Shown piece after piece: positions 6,639 through 15,192 of a stretch of 33,040 nucleotides of DNA. The position numbers were made by a program, and so were the translations under genes. Positions within the stretch are counted from its first letter, which is position 1. The number at the start of each line of letters is the position of its first letter. The DNA is from Lysobacterales bacterium (GTDB taxonomy: Bacteria; Pseudomonadota; Gammaproteobacteria; Xanthomonadales; Marinicellaceae). The DNA lies in NCBI GenBank assembly GCA_027067055.1, contig JAMOMK010000035.1, positions 1 through 33,040 on the forward strand. Reading direction: 5' to 3'. The notes under the pieces were generated by a model. The model searched no databases, had not been told where the DNA came from, and saw nothing but the letters and a program-made list of their open reading frames with translations.

Positions 6639-8834
6639 ATGAATACAATTAAACTTATTACTCTTTTATTATTTATCAGCTTTACTCAATTTAGTCTTGC
6701 TCAAGATGAGGAGCTGCTTGATGTTGATGATGCTTTTGCACCAAGAATTTTGAAAATTGATGCTGATAGCATTGCTTTGCGATTTGATATTGCCCCCAAA
6801 TATTATTTATACAAACATGCTTTTAAGTTCCCCAACGAAAATCAGAATGTGGTTTTTGGAGAAGCTCAAATACCAAATGGGCACAAAAAAGAGGATGAGT
6901 TTTTTGGTGAAGTTGAAACGTACCACGATAAGATTGATATTGTTGTTCCATATACCAATAAGGATGTGAAACGCACAACAAAGTTTAAGTTTAAATACCA
7001 AGGTTGTGCGGAGGCGGGGGTCTGTTATCCACCTCAGACTAAAGAAGTTGAAATAAAATTACCCATTCAACAAATTGCAACACTACCGACTAACTCTTTA
7101 GACTCTCCAGCTGGTAATGGTTTAGGGCTTAATTTGGCTAGTTCAGGTTGGAATGGTCAAAGTGATTCGGTGTTGCCAGAGTCAGAAGCTTTTACTTTTG
7201 AAACGATTGCATTAGATGCCAATAATTTATCAACGCGTTTTACTATGGGTGATAATATTTACTTATACAAAGACAAGCTTAAATTGAAATCTTTAACTAA
7301 GGGAATTGATATTGGTGAGCTTAAGTTTCCAAAAGGTAAAATCAAACAAGACCCGCACTTTGGAGAGGTAGAGGTGTTTTTTGGACAAATAGAAGTAGCT
7401 GTTTTGGTTAAACGTCAAGTCGGCTCTCCCAATCAACTACAGTTACAAGCCGAATTTCAAGGCTGTGTTGATGAAGGTATTTGTTATCCACCTTCACGCA
7501 GGCTTATAACTGTTGACTTGCCAGATAATACAATCACTGCAAACTCAGTTGATAATAGTGACTCTCAAAAACTTTCTGAACAAGCTCAGATTCAAATAGA
7601 TTTAGAAAAAAATTCGTGGTGGAAAACAATTCTCAAGTTTTTTGGTTTTGGGTTGTTGTTGGCATTAACGCCATGTATTTTTCCCATGATTCCAATTTTG
7701 TCAGGTTTGATAATGGGGCAGGGAGAAATTACTCGAAGCCGCTCTTTTATGTTGTCATTGGTTTATGTGCTGGCTATGGCATTGGCGTATACGACTGCAG
7801 GAGTCATTGCTGGATTGTTGGGAGCTAATATACAAGCGGCTTTACAAGTGGACTGGGTTATTATTTCTTTCAGTTTGGTTTTTGTGGCTTTGGCAATGAG
7901 TATGTTTGGTTTTTATGATTTGCAGTTGCCAGCGTCGTGGCAATCGAAATTATCTAATGTCAGCAATAACCAAAAATCAGGGTCATACATTGGTGTTGGA
8001 ATAATGGGCTTTTTATCTGCCATTATTGTTGGTCCTTGTGTAGCCCCACCACTAGCTGGAGCCGTATTGTATATTTCTAACACAGGAGATCCAATTGTCG
8101 GTGGCTTTGCTTTGTTTGCTATGTCAATGGGAATGGGCGTGCCACTGTTGTTAATAGGAGCCTCTGCAGGAAAATGGATGCCACAATCAGGCGGGTGGAT
8201 GAATGTGGTTAAATCCTTCTTTGGTATTGCCTTAATCGCTATGGCAATTTGGTTTTTATCCCGCATTATATCGCCTAAAGCAACTATGATTCTTTTTGGG
8301 GTGTTAGCACTGTTGTCATCTGTATTTTGGTATCGTTATGCGGTTAAAAATATTAAAAAAGGCAGTAAGTTAATTTGGTTGTTTTTAATCTTTAAAGTCA
8401 CTTTAATAGCAGTTGGGGCAGCACAAATATACGGTGCAGTCAAGGGGCATACTAATTTTATGCAACCGTTAACACAGAAGCAGGTATTTAAGTTTCAAAA
8501 AGTTACAAGCTTAGAAGAGCTGCAGGAAGTCATTGCTCAATCAGATAAGACTGTGTTGTTGGATTTTTATGCTGACTGGTGTGTTGAATGTGTGCACATG
8601 GAGAATACGACATACAGTGATGGTGCGGTGAAAGATCTATTGTCTAGTTTCACTGTGCTAAAAGCAGATGTCACTGAACAAAATGAGTCAGACAAAGCGT
8701 TAATGAAGAAATTTAAAATTGTCGGACCTCCAGCCACCTTGTTTTTTGACAAGCAAGGTCAGTTGATACAACAATCAAGCTTTTTTGGTTATAAAAATGC
8801 AAAAGAATTTATTGAACATTTAAGGAACCTCTGA
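6639..8834 (+). CDS. dsbD: Thiol:disulfide interchange protein DsbD with two alpha domains
   Basis: DsbD passes electrons from cytoplasmic thioredoxin across the inner membrane to periplasmic partners such as DsbC and cytochrome c maturation proteins. In order: signal peptide 1-21 (SLA/Q); a first alpha domain about 22-142 with C123 and C129 in QGCAEAGVCYPP; a second alpha domain about 183-295 with C276 and C282 in QGCVDEGICYPP; a membrane domain about 330-605 with C346 (LTPCIFP) and C467 (GPCVAPP); and a thioredoxin domain about 615-731 with C648-V-E-C651. E. coli DsbD (565 residues) has only one alpha domain, which explains the 731-residue length. There is no obvious ribosome site. It follows the unknown 887-residue exported protein and precedes a secreted protease. 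Confidence 0.93.
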   Translation: MNTIKLITLLLFISFTQFSLAQDEELLDVDDAFAPRILKIDADSIALRFDIAPKYYLYKHAFKFPNENQNVVFGEAQIPNGHKKEDEFFGEVETYHDKIDIVVPYTNKDVKRTTKFKFKYQGCAEAGVCYPPQTKEVEIKLPIQQIATLPTNSLDSPAGNGLGLNLASSGWNGQSDSVLPESEAFTFETIALDANNLSTRFTMGDNIYLYKDKLKLKSLTKGIDIGELKFPKGKIKQDPHFGEVEVFFGQIEVAVLVKRQVGSPNQLQLQAEFQGCVDEGICYPPSRRLITVDLPDNTITANSVDNSDSQKLSEQAQIQIDLEKNSWWKTILKFFGFGLLLALTPCIFPMIPILSGLIMGQGEITRSRSFMLSLVYVLAMALAYTTAGVIAGLLGANIQAALQVDWVIISFSLVFVALAMSMFGFYDLQLPASWQSKLSNVSNNQKSGSYIGVGIMGFLSAIIVGPCVAPPLAGAVLYISNTGDPIVGGFALFAMSMGMGVPLLLIGASAGKWMPQSGGWMNVVKSFFGIALIAMAIWFLSRIISPKATMILFGVLALLSSVFWYRYAVKNIKKGSKLIWLFLIFKVTLIAVGAAQIYGAVKGHTNFMQPLTQKQVFKFQKVTSLEELQEVIAQSDKTVLLDFYADWCVECVHMENTTYSDGAVKDLLSSFTVLKADVTEQNESDKALMKKFKIVGPPATLFFDKQGQLIQQSSFFGYKNAKEFIEHLRNL

Positions 8835-8952
8835 TTTAGCAAGCATAGATCAATAATAATAAAATTGGTACTATTAAGAAGTCTTCATCGTCCTGAATTA
8901 TGATACTATGTCGCAGGGTTGATATCAAGATGTTTGTAGTTTTAGTGATATG

Positions 8953-8995
8953 TGTGACATTTCTATACCAAGGTGTTATTATTAAAGGCTATACT
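8953..8995 (+). promoter_or_regulatory. Candidate promoter of the S8 protease gene
   Basis: A good -10 (TATACT, 8990-8995) places transcription start near 9002, only about 17 bases before the ATG. No -35 hexamer is visible at the right spacing. TGTGACATTTCTA begins at 8953, centred about 41 bases before the inferred start, where an activator of class II type would bind. TGTGA is a CRP-type half site but the second half is poor. Activator dependence is an inference. Confidence 0.35.
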
Positions 8996-9018
8996 ATTTA
9001 ATATTGAAAGAGGGTTTT

Positions 9019-11400
9019 ATGAAATTCAAAGTAATCTTAAGCTTGTTAGTTAGCTTTTTGTTGGTTTCTGTTGTGTCAGCTTCAGAACGAAGCATGTATA
9101 TAATTAAGTTGAAAAAAGAAAGTTTGGTACACTATAAAGGTGACGTTGCTGGACTTAGGACGACATCACCTGCTGCACTTGGAGTTAGAAAACTAGATGC
9201 AAAGTCAGCAGATTCTATAGCCTATTTATCTTTTTTGGAGAATGACTTAACACAAGTTAAATCAAGCATTAGTTCTCTTTTTCAAAGAGATTTAGGAAAA
9301 ACACATGATTATTTTTATGCAAGCTATGGTTTTGCCCTTGAGCTAACGCAGGACGAGGCAATTTTATTGGCTAACCAAAGTTATGTGCTTAGTGTTGAAA
9401 AAGATAAGCAATACGAATTAAATACAGATGCCGGGCCAAAATTTATAGGAGCAAACACCTTGTGGGATGGCACTAATATGCCTGACAGCTCCCTTAATCA
9501 AGGTGAGGGTGTTATTGTTGGTATAATTGATACTGGTATAAATATGACACATCCTTCATTTTCAGATTTGCCAGAAGATGGTTATGACTTTGCTGCAGCC
9601 AACCCTTTGGGTGCAGGAAACTTTGTCGCAGGTTCGGCTTGTAGTGCTACTTTTGTTTGTAATGACAAGTTAATTGGAGCTTGGGATTTTGCAGATGATG
9701 GTACAGAGACAGACGGTCCCGAGGACTCTAACGGTCATGGGTCACATGTGGCAAGTACTGCAGCTGGAAATGCCATTACTGCACCACCAGGTGGGTTTGT
9801 CAGTGTGACTGGAGCTGTTTTAAATGCACCTGAAATCTCAGGAGTTGCACCACATGCCCACATAATTTCATATGATGTATGTGTTAACAGTTGTAGTGGC
9901 TTTGCTATTTCTTCTGCTATTAATCAGGCAATTGCTGATGGTGTTGATGTTATCTCATTTTCTATAAGTGGGGGCTTAAGCCCTTGGTCTTCGTCAAATT
10001 CAGATAGAATATATTTAGATGCGGTAGCGGCAGGTATTATGGTGTCTACCTCTGCTGGTAATACAAGTGCTTCGACACCAACTACTTTTGGCAATGTTAA
10101 TCATAGAGGTCCGTGGTTGCTTTCGGTAGCCATGTCAACACATAATAGGGCAAATAGTAATGCAGTGACGATTACTGATCCTGCTCCTGTTCCTACTTCT
10201 TTAGTTGACATGTATGGTTTACTAGGGTCAGTGGATAATTTTACAGGTGATGTAGATGCTGGTTTATTGTATGCTGGAAATGTTGAGCCGGGCAATGAGG
10301 AAGGCTGTACTGCATTTGCAGACAATACGGCATTTACAGCTAAAATAGCCTTGATAATACGAGGAAGTTGTAATTTTTCCGTAAAAATTGATAATGCTGC
10401 TGCAGCTGGAGCTGTTGCCGCTATTATTTATAATGGAGTTTCAGATTTGCCCATAGTAATGGGTGCCATTGACTCAACGACTATCCCTGCTGTTATGATT
10501 GGCTTGGCAGATGGGGATGCTATTGTTAGCTTTATTTCCACGGTTGTTGCAACTGATGTTAATGCATTTATTTCTGGTACTGCAATTTATTCACTAATTG
10601 ACTCTTTAGGCAATATATTAAGTGATGGAAGTTTAATAGGTCCTAATAATTCATTTAATGTAACAAAGCCAGACATTAATGGACCTGGAATTGCTATTTT
10701 TGCTGCTGTAGCCTCTGCATCAGGACCCTCGCCTCAGTTTGATTTTTTGACAGGAACCTCGATGTCAGCTCCCCATGTTTCAGGTTCATCTGCTTTACTT
10801 ATTGCTGCTCAACCTGAATGGAGTCCGTCACAAATCAAAGCTGCAATAATGATGACAGCAGATACATCAGGGCTTAGAGGTTCAGGAGATCCAGTCAACG
10901 CAGATGATGTTGGTAGTGGTACTATTGACTTAAGAAAGGCCGCTAAGGTTGGTTTGACAATGGATGAAACCTTTGCAAATTATTTGGCAGCTGACCCTGC
11001 GGCAGGAGGCACTCCAGAAACTTTAAATATTCCAAGTGCACGTAACTCAGTTTGTGGAGCTTCTTGTAGTTGGACGCGTACATTAACTAGTCAGTTGCCT
11101 GTTAATACTAGTTGGACAGTTGCAGCTGTAACAGATGGAACATTCTCCTTATCTGTTTCACCGATGAGTTTTGATGTTATTGTTGAAGCTGTTGACAATC
11201 CTGATGTGATATTTAAAAATAGTTTTGGTGATGATATAATTATCCCTATTGTAACTCAGAACATTTCATTTACTGCAACAGGAGTTCCAACTACAGCTGC
11301 AGAAATGTCTTATGGAGAAATCATCTTAACTGAAGTTAATGGTTTGTCACCTGATTTAAGAATAACCGTAGCGGTAAATCAAGTGTTGCCATCTAACTAG
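9019..11400 (+). CDS. Secreted subtilisin-like S8 serine peptidase with PA insert
   Basis: A secreted endopeptidase of 793 residues. The signal peptide ends near residue 21 (VVSA/S). An I9-type inhibitory propeptide spans about 25-135. The peptidase S8 domain follows with the triad D171 (IIDTGI), H240 (NGHGSHVA) and S581 (GTSMSAPH), and the oxyanion N348 (SAGN). A protease-associated (PA) domain is inserted at about 410-520, before the catalytic serine. The last 140 residues look beta-rich. Eight cysteines fall in four close pairs (208/214, 288/292, 430/451, 679/683), likely disulfides. I chose ATG 9019 over an in-frame TTG at 9004: it starts a proper signal peptide and has AGAGGG just upstream. 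A strong terminator follows. Confidence 0.92.
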   Translation: MKFKVILSLLVSFLLVSVVSASERSMYIIKLKKESLVHYKGDVAGLRTTSPAALGVRKLDAKSADSIAYLSFLENDLTQVKSSISSLFQRDLGKTHDYFYASYGFALELTQDEAILLANQSYVLSVEKDKQYELNTDAGPKFIGANTLWDGTNMPDSSLNQGEGVIVGIIDTGINMTHPSFSDLPEDGYDFAAANPLGAGNFVAGSACSATFVCNDKLIGAWDFADDGTETDGPEDSNGHGSHVASTAAGNAITAPPGGFVSVTGAVLNAPEISGVAPHAHIISYDVCVNSCSGFAISSAINQAIADGVDVISFSISGGLSPWSSSNSDRIYLDAVAAGIMVSTSAGNTSASTPTTFGNVNHRGPWLLSVAMSTHNRANSNAVTITDPAPVPTSLVDMYGLLGSVDNFTGDVDAGLLYAGNVEPGNEEGCTAFADNTAFTAKIALIIRGSCNFSVKIDNAAAAGAVAAIIYNGVSDLPIVMGAIDSTTIPAVMIGLADGDAIVSFISTVVATDVNAFISGTAIYSLIDSLGNILSDGSLIGPNNSFNVTKPDINGPGIAIFAAVASASGPSPQFDFLTGTSMSAPHVSGSSALLIAAQPEWSPSQIKAAIMMTADTSGLRGSGDPVNADDVGSGTIDLRKAAKVGLTMDETFANYLAADPAAGGTPETLNIPSARNSVCGASCSWTRTLTSQLPVNTSWTVAAVTDGTFSLSVSPMSFDVIVEAVDNPDVIFKNSFGDDIIIPIVTQNISFTATGVPTTAAEMSYGEIILTEVNGLSPDLRITVAVNQVLPSN

Positions 11401-11427
11401 TTTCTTCTTGATGTCAGTTGATTCTAC

Positions 11428-11461
11428 AAAAAGCCCTGCAAATTATTGTAGGGCTTTTTTT
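11428..11461. terminator. Bidirectional intrinsic terminator
   Basis: The stem 11428-11441 pairs with 11446-11459 around an ATTA loop. It has a GC-rich core (AGCCCT/AGGGCT), one G-T pair, an A-run on the left and a T-run on the right, so it works in both directions. It ends the plus-strand protease gene and the minus-strand thrA, whose stop codon touches it. Confidence 0.9.
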
Positions 11462-13916
11462 AAAAGCTAATTTTAGATGGAATAATTTTCATGATGTCAG
11501 AAAAGATACCAGCGGCAGTAACGTCGGCTCCTGCTCCATAGCCACGTAAAACCATTGGTATTGGTTGGTAATACTGGCTGTAAAAGGAAATGGCATTTTC
11601 GCCATCTTTTACAGAGTAAAGGGCGGAACTAGCAGGAATCTTCTCTATTTTTACTGAACACTGTTTAGGTGTGACTGTACCTATATAACGTAACACACAG
11701 TTTTCATTTTGTGCTTGTTGGTTTAATTCTTTAATGTTTTTATCTAGTTGTGGAAGTTTGTTCATGAACTCTAGAGTACTAGGGCAATCGATAAGGTCTT
11801 GAGTTAATAAGGAGTCTATTTTGACATCACTTAACTCTAAATCTAGTCCTGACTCGCGAGCAACAATAAGGACTTTGCGGGCAATATCCATGCCACTTAA
11901 ATCATCGCGTGGGTCAGGTTCTGTAAATCCTTTTTCTTTTGCTTTTAACACAGCATCAGACAGTGGTAACCCTTCATCAAGCTTACCAAAAATGTAGGAC
12001 ATTGAACCAGATAAAATACCTTCAAATTTAACCAGTTTATCGCCTGCACGCAATAAGTTTCTGAAGGTATCAATTACGGGCAACCCAGCACCGACATTGG
12101 TTTCATAATTGAATTGACGATGCGTATGAAGCGCAGTTTGTTTTAATTGTTTGTAATAATCATAGCTAAGAGTGTTTGCTTTTTTATTGGCTGCGACAAC
12201 ATGGTATCCCGCTTCAAAATAATCGCAATAATCTTCAGCAATTACGGTGGAAGATGTGCAATCAACTATAATTGGGTTAATCATGTTGGATTGTTGTCTA
12301 AATGCTTTGAGTTGTTCTTTATTAAATTCTTTTACACCTGTTTGTAATGATTTTTTATATTGGCTAAGGTCGATGCCATTCTCATTTAATAATGCACCTT
12401 TAGAATTAATAATGCCGCATACTTTTATATTGATGTTTTGTTTGTTCAAATAAGCTTGTTGTTTTTGAATTTGCATTAAAAATGCATCGCCTACAAGACC
12501 ACAACCGATAAGTATGATTTCTACTTGTTGACGCGAATCAAAAAATAATTGATGGCAACTTTTCAAGCCACGTTTAATTCGGCCTTCTTCAATGACTGCT
12601 GAAATAGAACGTTCGTTTGACCCTTGAGCGATGGCAATAATATTAACATTGGCTATAGCTAATGATTGGAAAAATTGCGCTGCAGTTCCACGGCGTTTTT
12701 TCATGTTATCAGAAATTAATGTAATAATAGCTAAATTATCTTTAAATGAAATCGGTTCAAGCATGTGATTCTTTAGTTCAAGTGCGAAAGTTTCTTCCAA
12801 ACACTGTTGAGCCAATAGTTTGGAATGGGTGTCAATGCAAAAGCTAATTGAATATTCAGAAGATGACTGAGTTATTAGTACGATGCTAATGTTTTTATCA
12901 CTCATGGTGTCAAATACGCGCGCTGCCATACCGACCATGCCTTTCATTCCGGGTCCACTGACAGTAACCATTGTGATGTTTTCAAGGCTCGATATGGCTG
13001 TGGCAAAATTATCTGTCGTATGGGAGTTTTGGCTGATGATTGTGCCCTCTGACTCTAAGTTAAACGTATTTCTAATGACACAGGGAATATCTGCTTGCAT
13101 AAGCGGTGTTATGGTCTTTGGATGCAAAACACTTGCACCAAAGTAAGAAAGCTCCATTGCTTCATAATAGCTTAGTTGTGGGACCAAATAAGCAGAGCCA
13201 ACTTCACGTGGATTGGCGTTATACACACCATCAACATCTGTCCAGATTTCACATTTATCAGCATCAAGACTTATGGCAAGCAAGGCTGCAGAGTAATCTG
13301 AGCCATTACGTCCTAAAGTGGTTGGTTTTCCAGATGGACTTGAGGAGCAAAAGCCTGGCATGAGAAGAACTTCAGTATTGCAATCTTTGTACTGTGCAAA
13401 GTTAGATTTACATTGTGCAATGTCAACTTCGCCACTAAAGGCATCTTCTGTTGTTTTAATATGTGCTCTAGCATCAATAACATCCACGTTTAATCCAAGA
13501 GATACAAGCTGTGTGTACATAAGTGAAATTGAGAGTTGCTCTCCTAGTGTAATCAGCCATGCATAAATATCATCTGGGCATTGACCCAGCAAAGACACGC
13601 CCTGTAATTTTGCCTGTGCTTCTTGAAATAAGTAACTAATACTGGTTTGTTGTTTTTGTGCTTCTAAGCGGCAGGCGCAATTAAGCTCAACTAGTGCTTT
13701 GTTGTGAAAATCCTCAAGAGTATCAACTTTACTTTTCCAGTCTCCACCATCAATAGCTGTTGATATAATATCTATAAGGCTATCTGTCACTTTGCCCATA
13801 GCTGATAAGACAACACCAACTTTTGTCTGTTGTGAAGCTTGAAAAATAATTTGTGCAACTGTACTAAGTTTCTTGGCTGTGGCAAGTGATGTACCACCGA
13901 ATTTTTTAACATGCAT
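11460..13916 (-). CDS. thrA: Bifunctional aspartokinase I / homoserine dehydrogenase I
   Basis: Catalyses the first and third steps from aspartate to threonine and methionine: aspartate phosphorylation and reduction of aspartate semialdehyde to homoserine. The 818 residues (E. coli ThrA 820) show the kinase KFGGTS at 4-9, a central kinase region with TTLGRNGSDYSAALLA, two ACT regulatory modules at about 310-460, and the dehydrogenase from about 465, with nucleotide-binding GCGLVGDAF and ETNVGAGLPVIDTFRNLL. Threonine feedback is expected for the family. thrB and thrC are not adjacent, unlike the E. coli thrABC operon. The leader is only about 30 bases, so there is no room for a leader-peptide attenuator. 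No clear ribosome site precedes the ATG. Confidence 0.95.
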   Translation of the reverse strand: MHVKKFGGTSLATAKKLSTVAQIIFQASQQTKVGVVLSAMGKVTDSLIDIISTAIDGGDWKSKVDTLEDFHNKALVELNCACRLEAQKQQTSISYLFQEAQAKLQGVSLLGQCPDDIYAWLITLGEQLSISLMYTQLVSLGLNVDVIDARAHIKTTEDAFSGEVDIAQCKSNFAQYKDCNTEVLLMPGFCSSSPSGKPTTLGRNGSDYSAALLAISLDADKCEIWTDVDGVYNANPREVGSAYLVPQLSYYEAMELSYFGASVLHPKTITPLMQADIPCVIRNTFNLESEGTIISQNSHTTDNFATAISSLENITMVTVSGPGMKGMVGMAARVFDTMSDKNISIVLITQSSSEYSISFCIDTHSKLLAQQCLEETFALELKNHMLEPISFKDNLAIITLISDNMKKRRGTAAQFFQSLAIANVNIIAIAQGSNERSISAVIEEGRIKRGLKSCHQLFFDSRQQVEIILIGCGLVGDAFLMQIQKQQAYLNKQNINIKVCGIINSKGALLNENGIDLSQYKKSLQTGVKEFNKEQLKAFRQQSNMINPIIVDCTSSTVIAEDYCDYFEAGYHVVAANKKANTLSYDYYKQLKQTALHTHRQFNYETNVGAGLPVIDTFRNLLRAGDKLVKFEGILSGSMSYIFGKLDEGLPLSDAVLKAKEKGFTEPDPRDDLSGMDIARKVLIVARESGLDLELSDVKIDSLLTQDLIDCPSTLEFMNKLPQLDKNIKELNQQAQNENCVLRYIGTVTPKQCSVKIEKIPASSALYSVKDGENAISFYSQYYQPIPMVLRGYGAGADVTAAGIFSDIMKIIPSKISF

Positions 13917-13953
13917 TTTATTTACTATTTATTTAGTCTTCTAAGAAAGACCG

Positions 13954-13962
13954 ACTATAGCA
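13954..13962 (-). promoter_or_regulatory. Candidate extended -10 promoter of thrA
   Basis: On the minus strand TGC-TATAGT matches an extended -10 (five of six bases plus the TG). No good -35 is seen 17 bases upstream, as is usual for extended -10 promoters. Transcription would begin near 13947, about 30 bases before the thrA ATG. Confidence 0.45.
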
Positions 13963-13977
13963 AATGCGCTATTTAAT

Positions 13978-14001
13978 CTCTATTAGAAACAACTAATAGA
14001 G
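13978..14001. other. Perfect 9-bp inverted repeat, possible transcript end
   Basis: CTCTATTAG (13978-13986) and CTAATAGAG (13993-14001) flank a 6-base loop. It begins 7 bases past the stop of the exported-protein gene at 14008 and precedes the thrA promoter. No T-run follows on the minus strand, so it is a weak terminator candidate, or an mRNA 3'-end stabiliser or protein-binding palindrome. Confidence 0.45.
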
Positions 14002-14007
14002 TTAAAA

Positions 14008-14784
14008 TTATAAATTATGCTGGAATTTGATGTATTGAACGTTGCCTGAAAGGCTGTCAAAATTAGTTATTTGAGTGCTGCTGGTATTGCTTTTTATTTG
14101 TTGTTTGGAGCCAAAAGAGAATGTAGTATTTTCAGAAAAATGCCAATCAATCTCAAATCCCATTCGCGCCTGGTCTGACAAGAAATTGTTATTCTCAATA
14201 ACACTATCCGTAATTAATGACGCACCAAATTTTTTATTTTTAATACCCAAGGCAAATGAGCTCATGTTAACGTTGTCTGTGTTAAAACCAATTAAGTTGG
14301 CGCCATTTAATTTTCCATAGTCTAGATTAATACCAAGTTTCAGTTCATTGCCAATGCCAATATCGGATGACAAGCCAATCTTATAACCTTTGAGTCTAGT
14401 ATTTGTATCCAAAGTTGGTTGTAAAGATCGAGACGCAGATTTGTTTAAAGAACGAGTAGGGGTGTTCTGTGAGGGAAGGTTAAAGTAATTTTTATAGTTT
14501 GCATCTTCAAAAAGGTTTACATTTATACTAAATAAATTTGAAAAACTCCAAGCCATCTCGACTTCATCACGAAAAGAGTTTGTCTTTTTTGAGGATAACG
14601 AAAAAAGTTTACTGGGTTGAGATGCGTTTGTTTTTATCCACTCATCATCTTGATTTTCTTGGAGGTGATAATTAATAAGTTGAGGGTCAATTCTTTGGAA
14701 ATTAAGAGAATTTTCATCTTTTGCATTGGCAAGCATAGAGAACAGTGTCAAAGCCAGCAATAATAGATTACAAATTAATTTCAC
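14008..14784 (-). CDS. Exported beta-rich protein of unknown function
   Basis: I do not recognise the family. The 258-residue product has a signal peptide cut after NANA or ANA near residue 22. Residues 23-120 are polar. From about 128 on, short amphipathic strands alternate with Gly/Asn turns (KGYKIGLSSDIGIG, LKLGINLDYGKLNG, MSSFALGIKNKKFGASLI, MGFEIDWHFSENTTFSFG), as in small outer-membrane beta-barrels. The end (YIKFQHNL) lacks the terminal Phe or Trp usual for barrels inserted by BamA, which tempers that idea. The start is GTG, with AGGAG 11 bases upstream. Upstream lies a pair of GTGACA repeats. It is transcribed towards thrA but a hairpin and a promoter intervene. Confidence 0.5.
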   Translation of the reverse strand: MKLICNLLLLALTLFSMLANAKDENSLNFQRIDPQLINYHLQENQDDEWIKTNASQPSKLFSLSSKKTNSFRDEVEMAWSFSNLFSINVNLFEDANYKNYFNLPSQNTPTRSLNKSASRSLQPTLDTNTRLKGYKIGLSSDIGIGNELKLGINLDYGKLNGANLIGFNTDNVNMSSFALGIKNKKFGASLITDSVIENNNFLSDQARMGFEIDWHFSENTTFSFGSKQQIKSNTSSTQITNFDSLSGNVQYIKFQHNL

Positions 14785-15192
14785 TTTAGTTTCAACTCCT
14801 AAAACTCTAAATTTAACAGATATTTAGAACACATAGCTCATGTAAAGTTCCCACGAATGTCTTAATAGTAGCATAATATAATAAAAATACAATTAAAATT
14901 GTGACACATTTCTAGGATGTGACATTTAGTATGCTACATGGTTAATATATATTTTCACTATTCTATTGAAGGCTTTTAGTTACGTTTATAGAGTCAGAAT
15001 TTGTGAAGCTGGAAGAATGAAGTATTGAGAACCTAATTAACTCTGGCCCCAAAAAAAATGTTGAATATTTTTGATTAACATTAGGTTCTGTTGGGTAATG
15101 TAATTTCCATACTTATTTGTAATTTTACTTGGATTGGAATTATGAGAGTGTAAGTACTAGTATTGTTAGGGCTAATTGAAGTCTGCTCATTT
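14785..15192. other. 408-base gap with regulatory-looking repeats, no gene seen
   Basis: No coding frame with support was found. Near 14901-14924 are two GTGACA copies. A 9-base inverted repeat GAACCTAAT (15029-15037) / ATTAGGTTC (15080-15088) encloses a small 5-bp hairpin (15058-15062 with 15077-15081) that is followed on the minus strand by seven T. The latter could be a weak terminator for lpxC. An AT-rich stretch near 14873-14878 (TATTAT on the minus strand) may be the -10 of the downstream exported-protein gene. Confidence 0.5.
14901..14924. repeat. GTGACA direct repeat upstream of exported-protein gene
   Basis: GTGACA occurs at 14901-14906 and 14919-14924, in the same orientation with an 18-base period. 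The first is followed by CATTTCTA, the second by TTTAGT. A very similar string, GTGACATTTCTA, lies upstream of the S8 protease gene at 8954. The pair is about 46 bases before an inferred transcription start near 14866. A shared activator site is possible but unproven. Confidence 0.3.

Noticed and set aside
7913-8266. 117-codon minus-strand frame inside dsbD
   Set aside because: Antisense to the DsbD membrane domain; its composition mirrors the hydrophobic codons of dsbD.
13917-14007. thr operon attenuator
   Set aside because: No short leader frame with Thr or Ile codons and no terminator with a T-run in the 91-base gap; the inferred leader is about 30 bases.
14785-15192. Small RNA or tRNA gene in the 408-base gap
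   Set aside because: No cloverleaf, no tRNA consensus and no convincing promoter-terminator pair was found.
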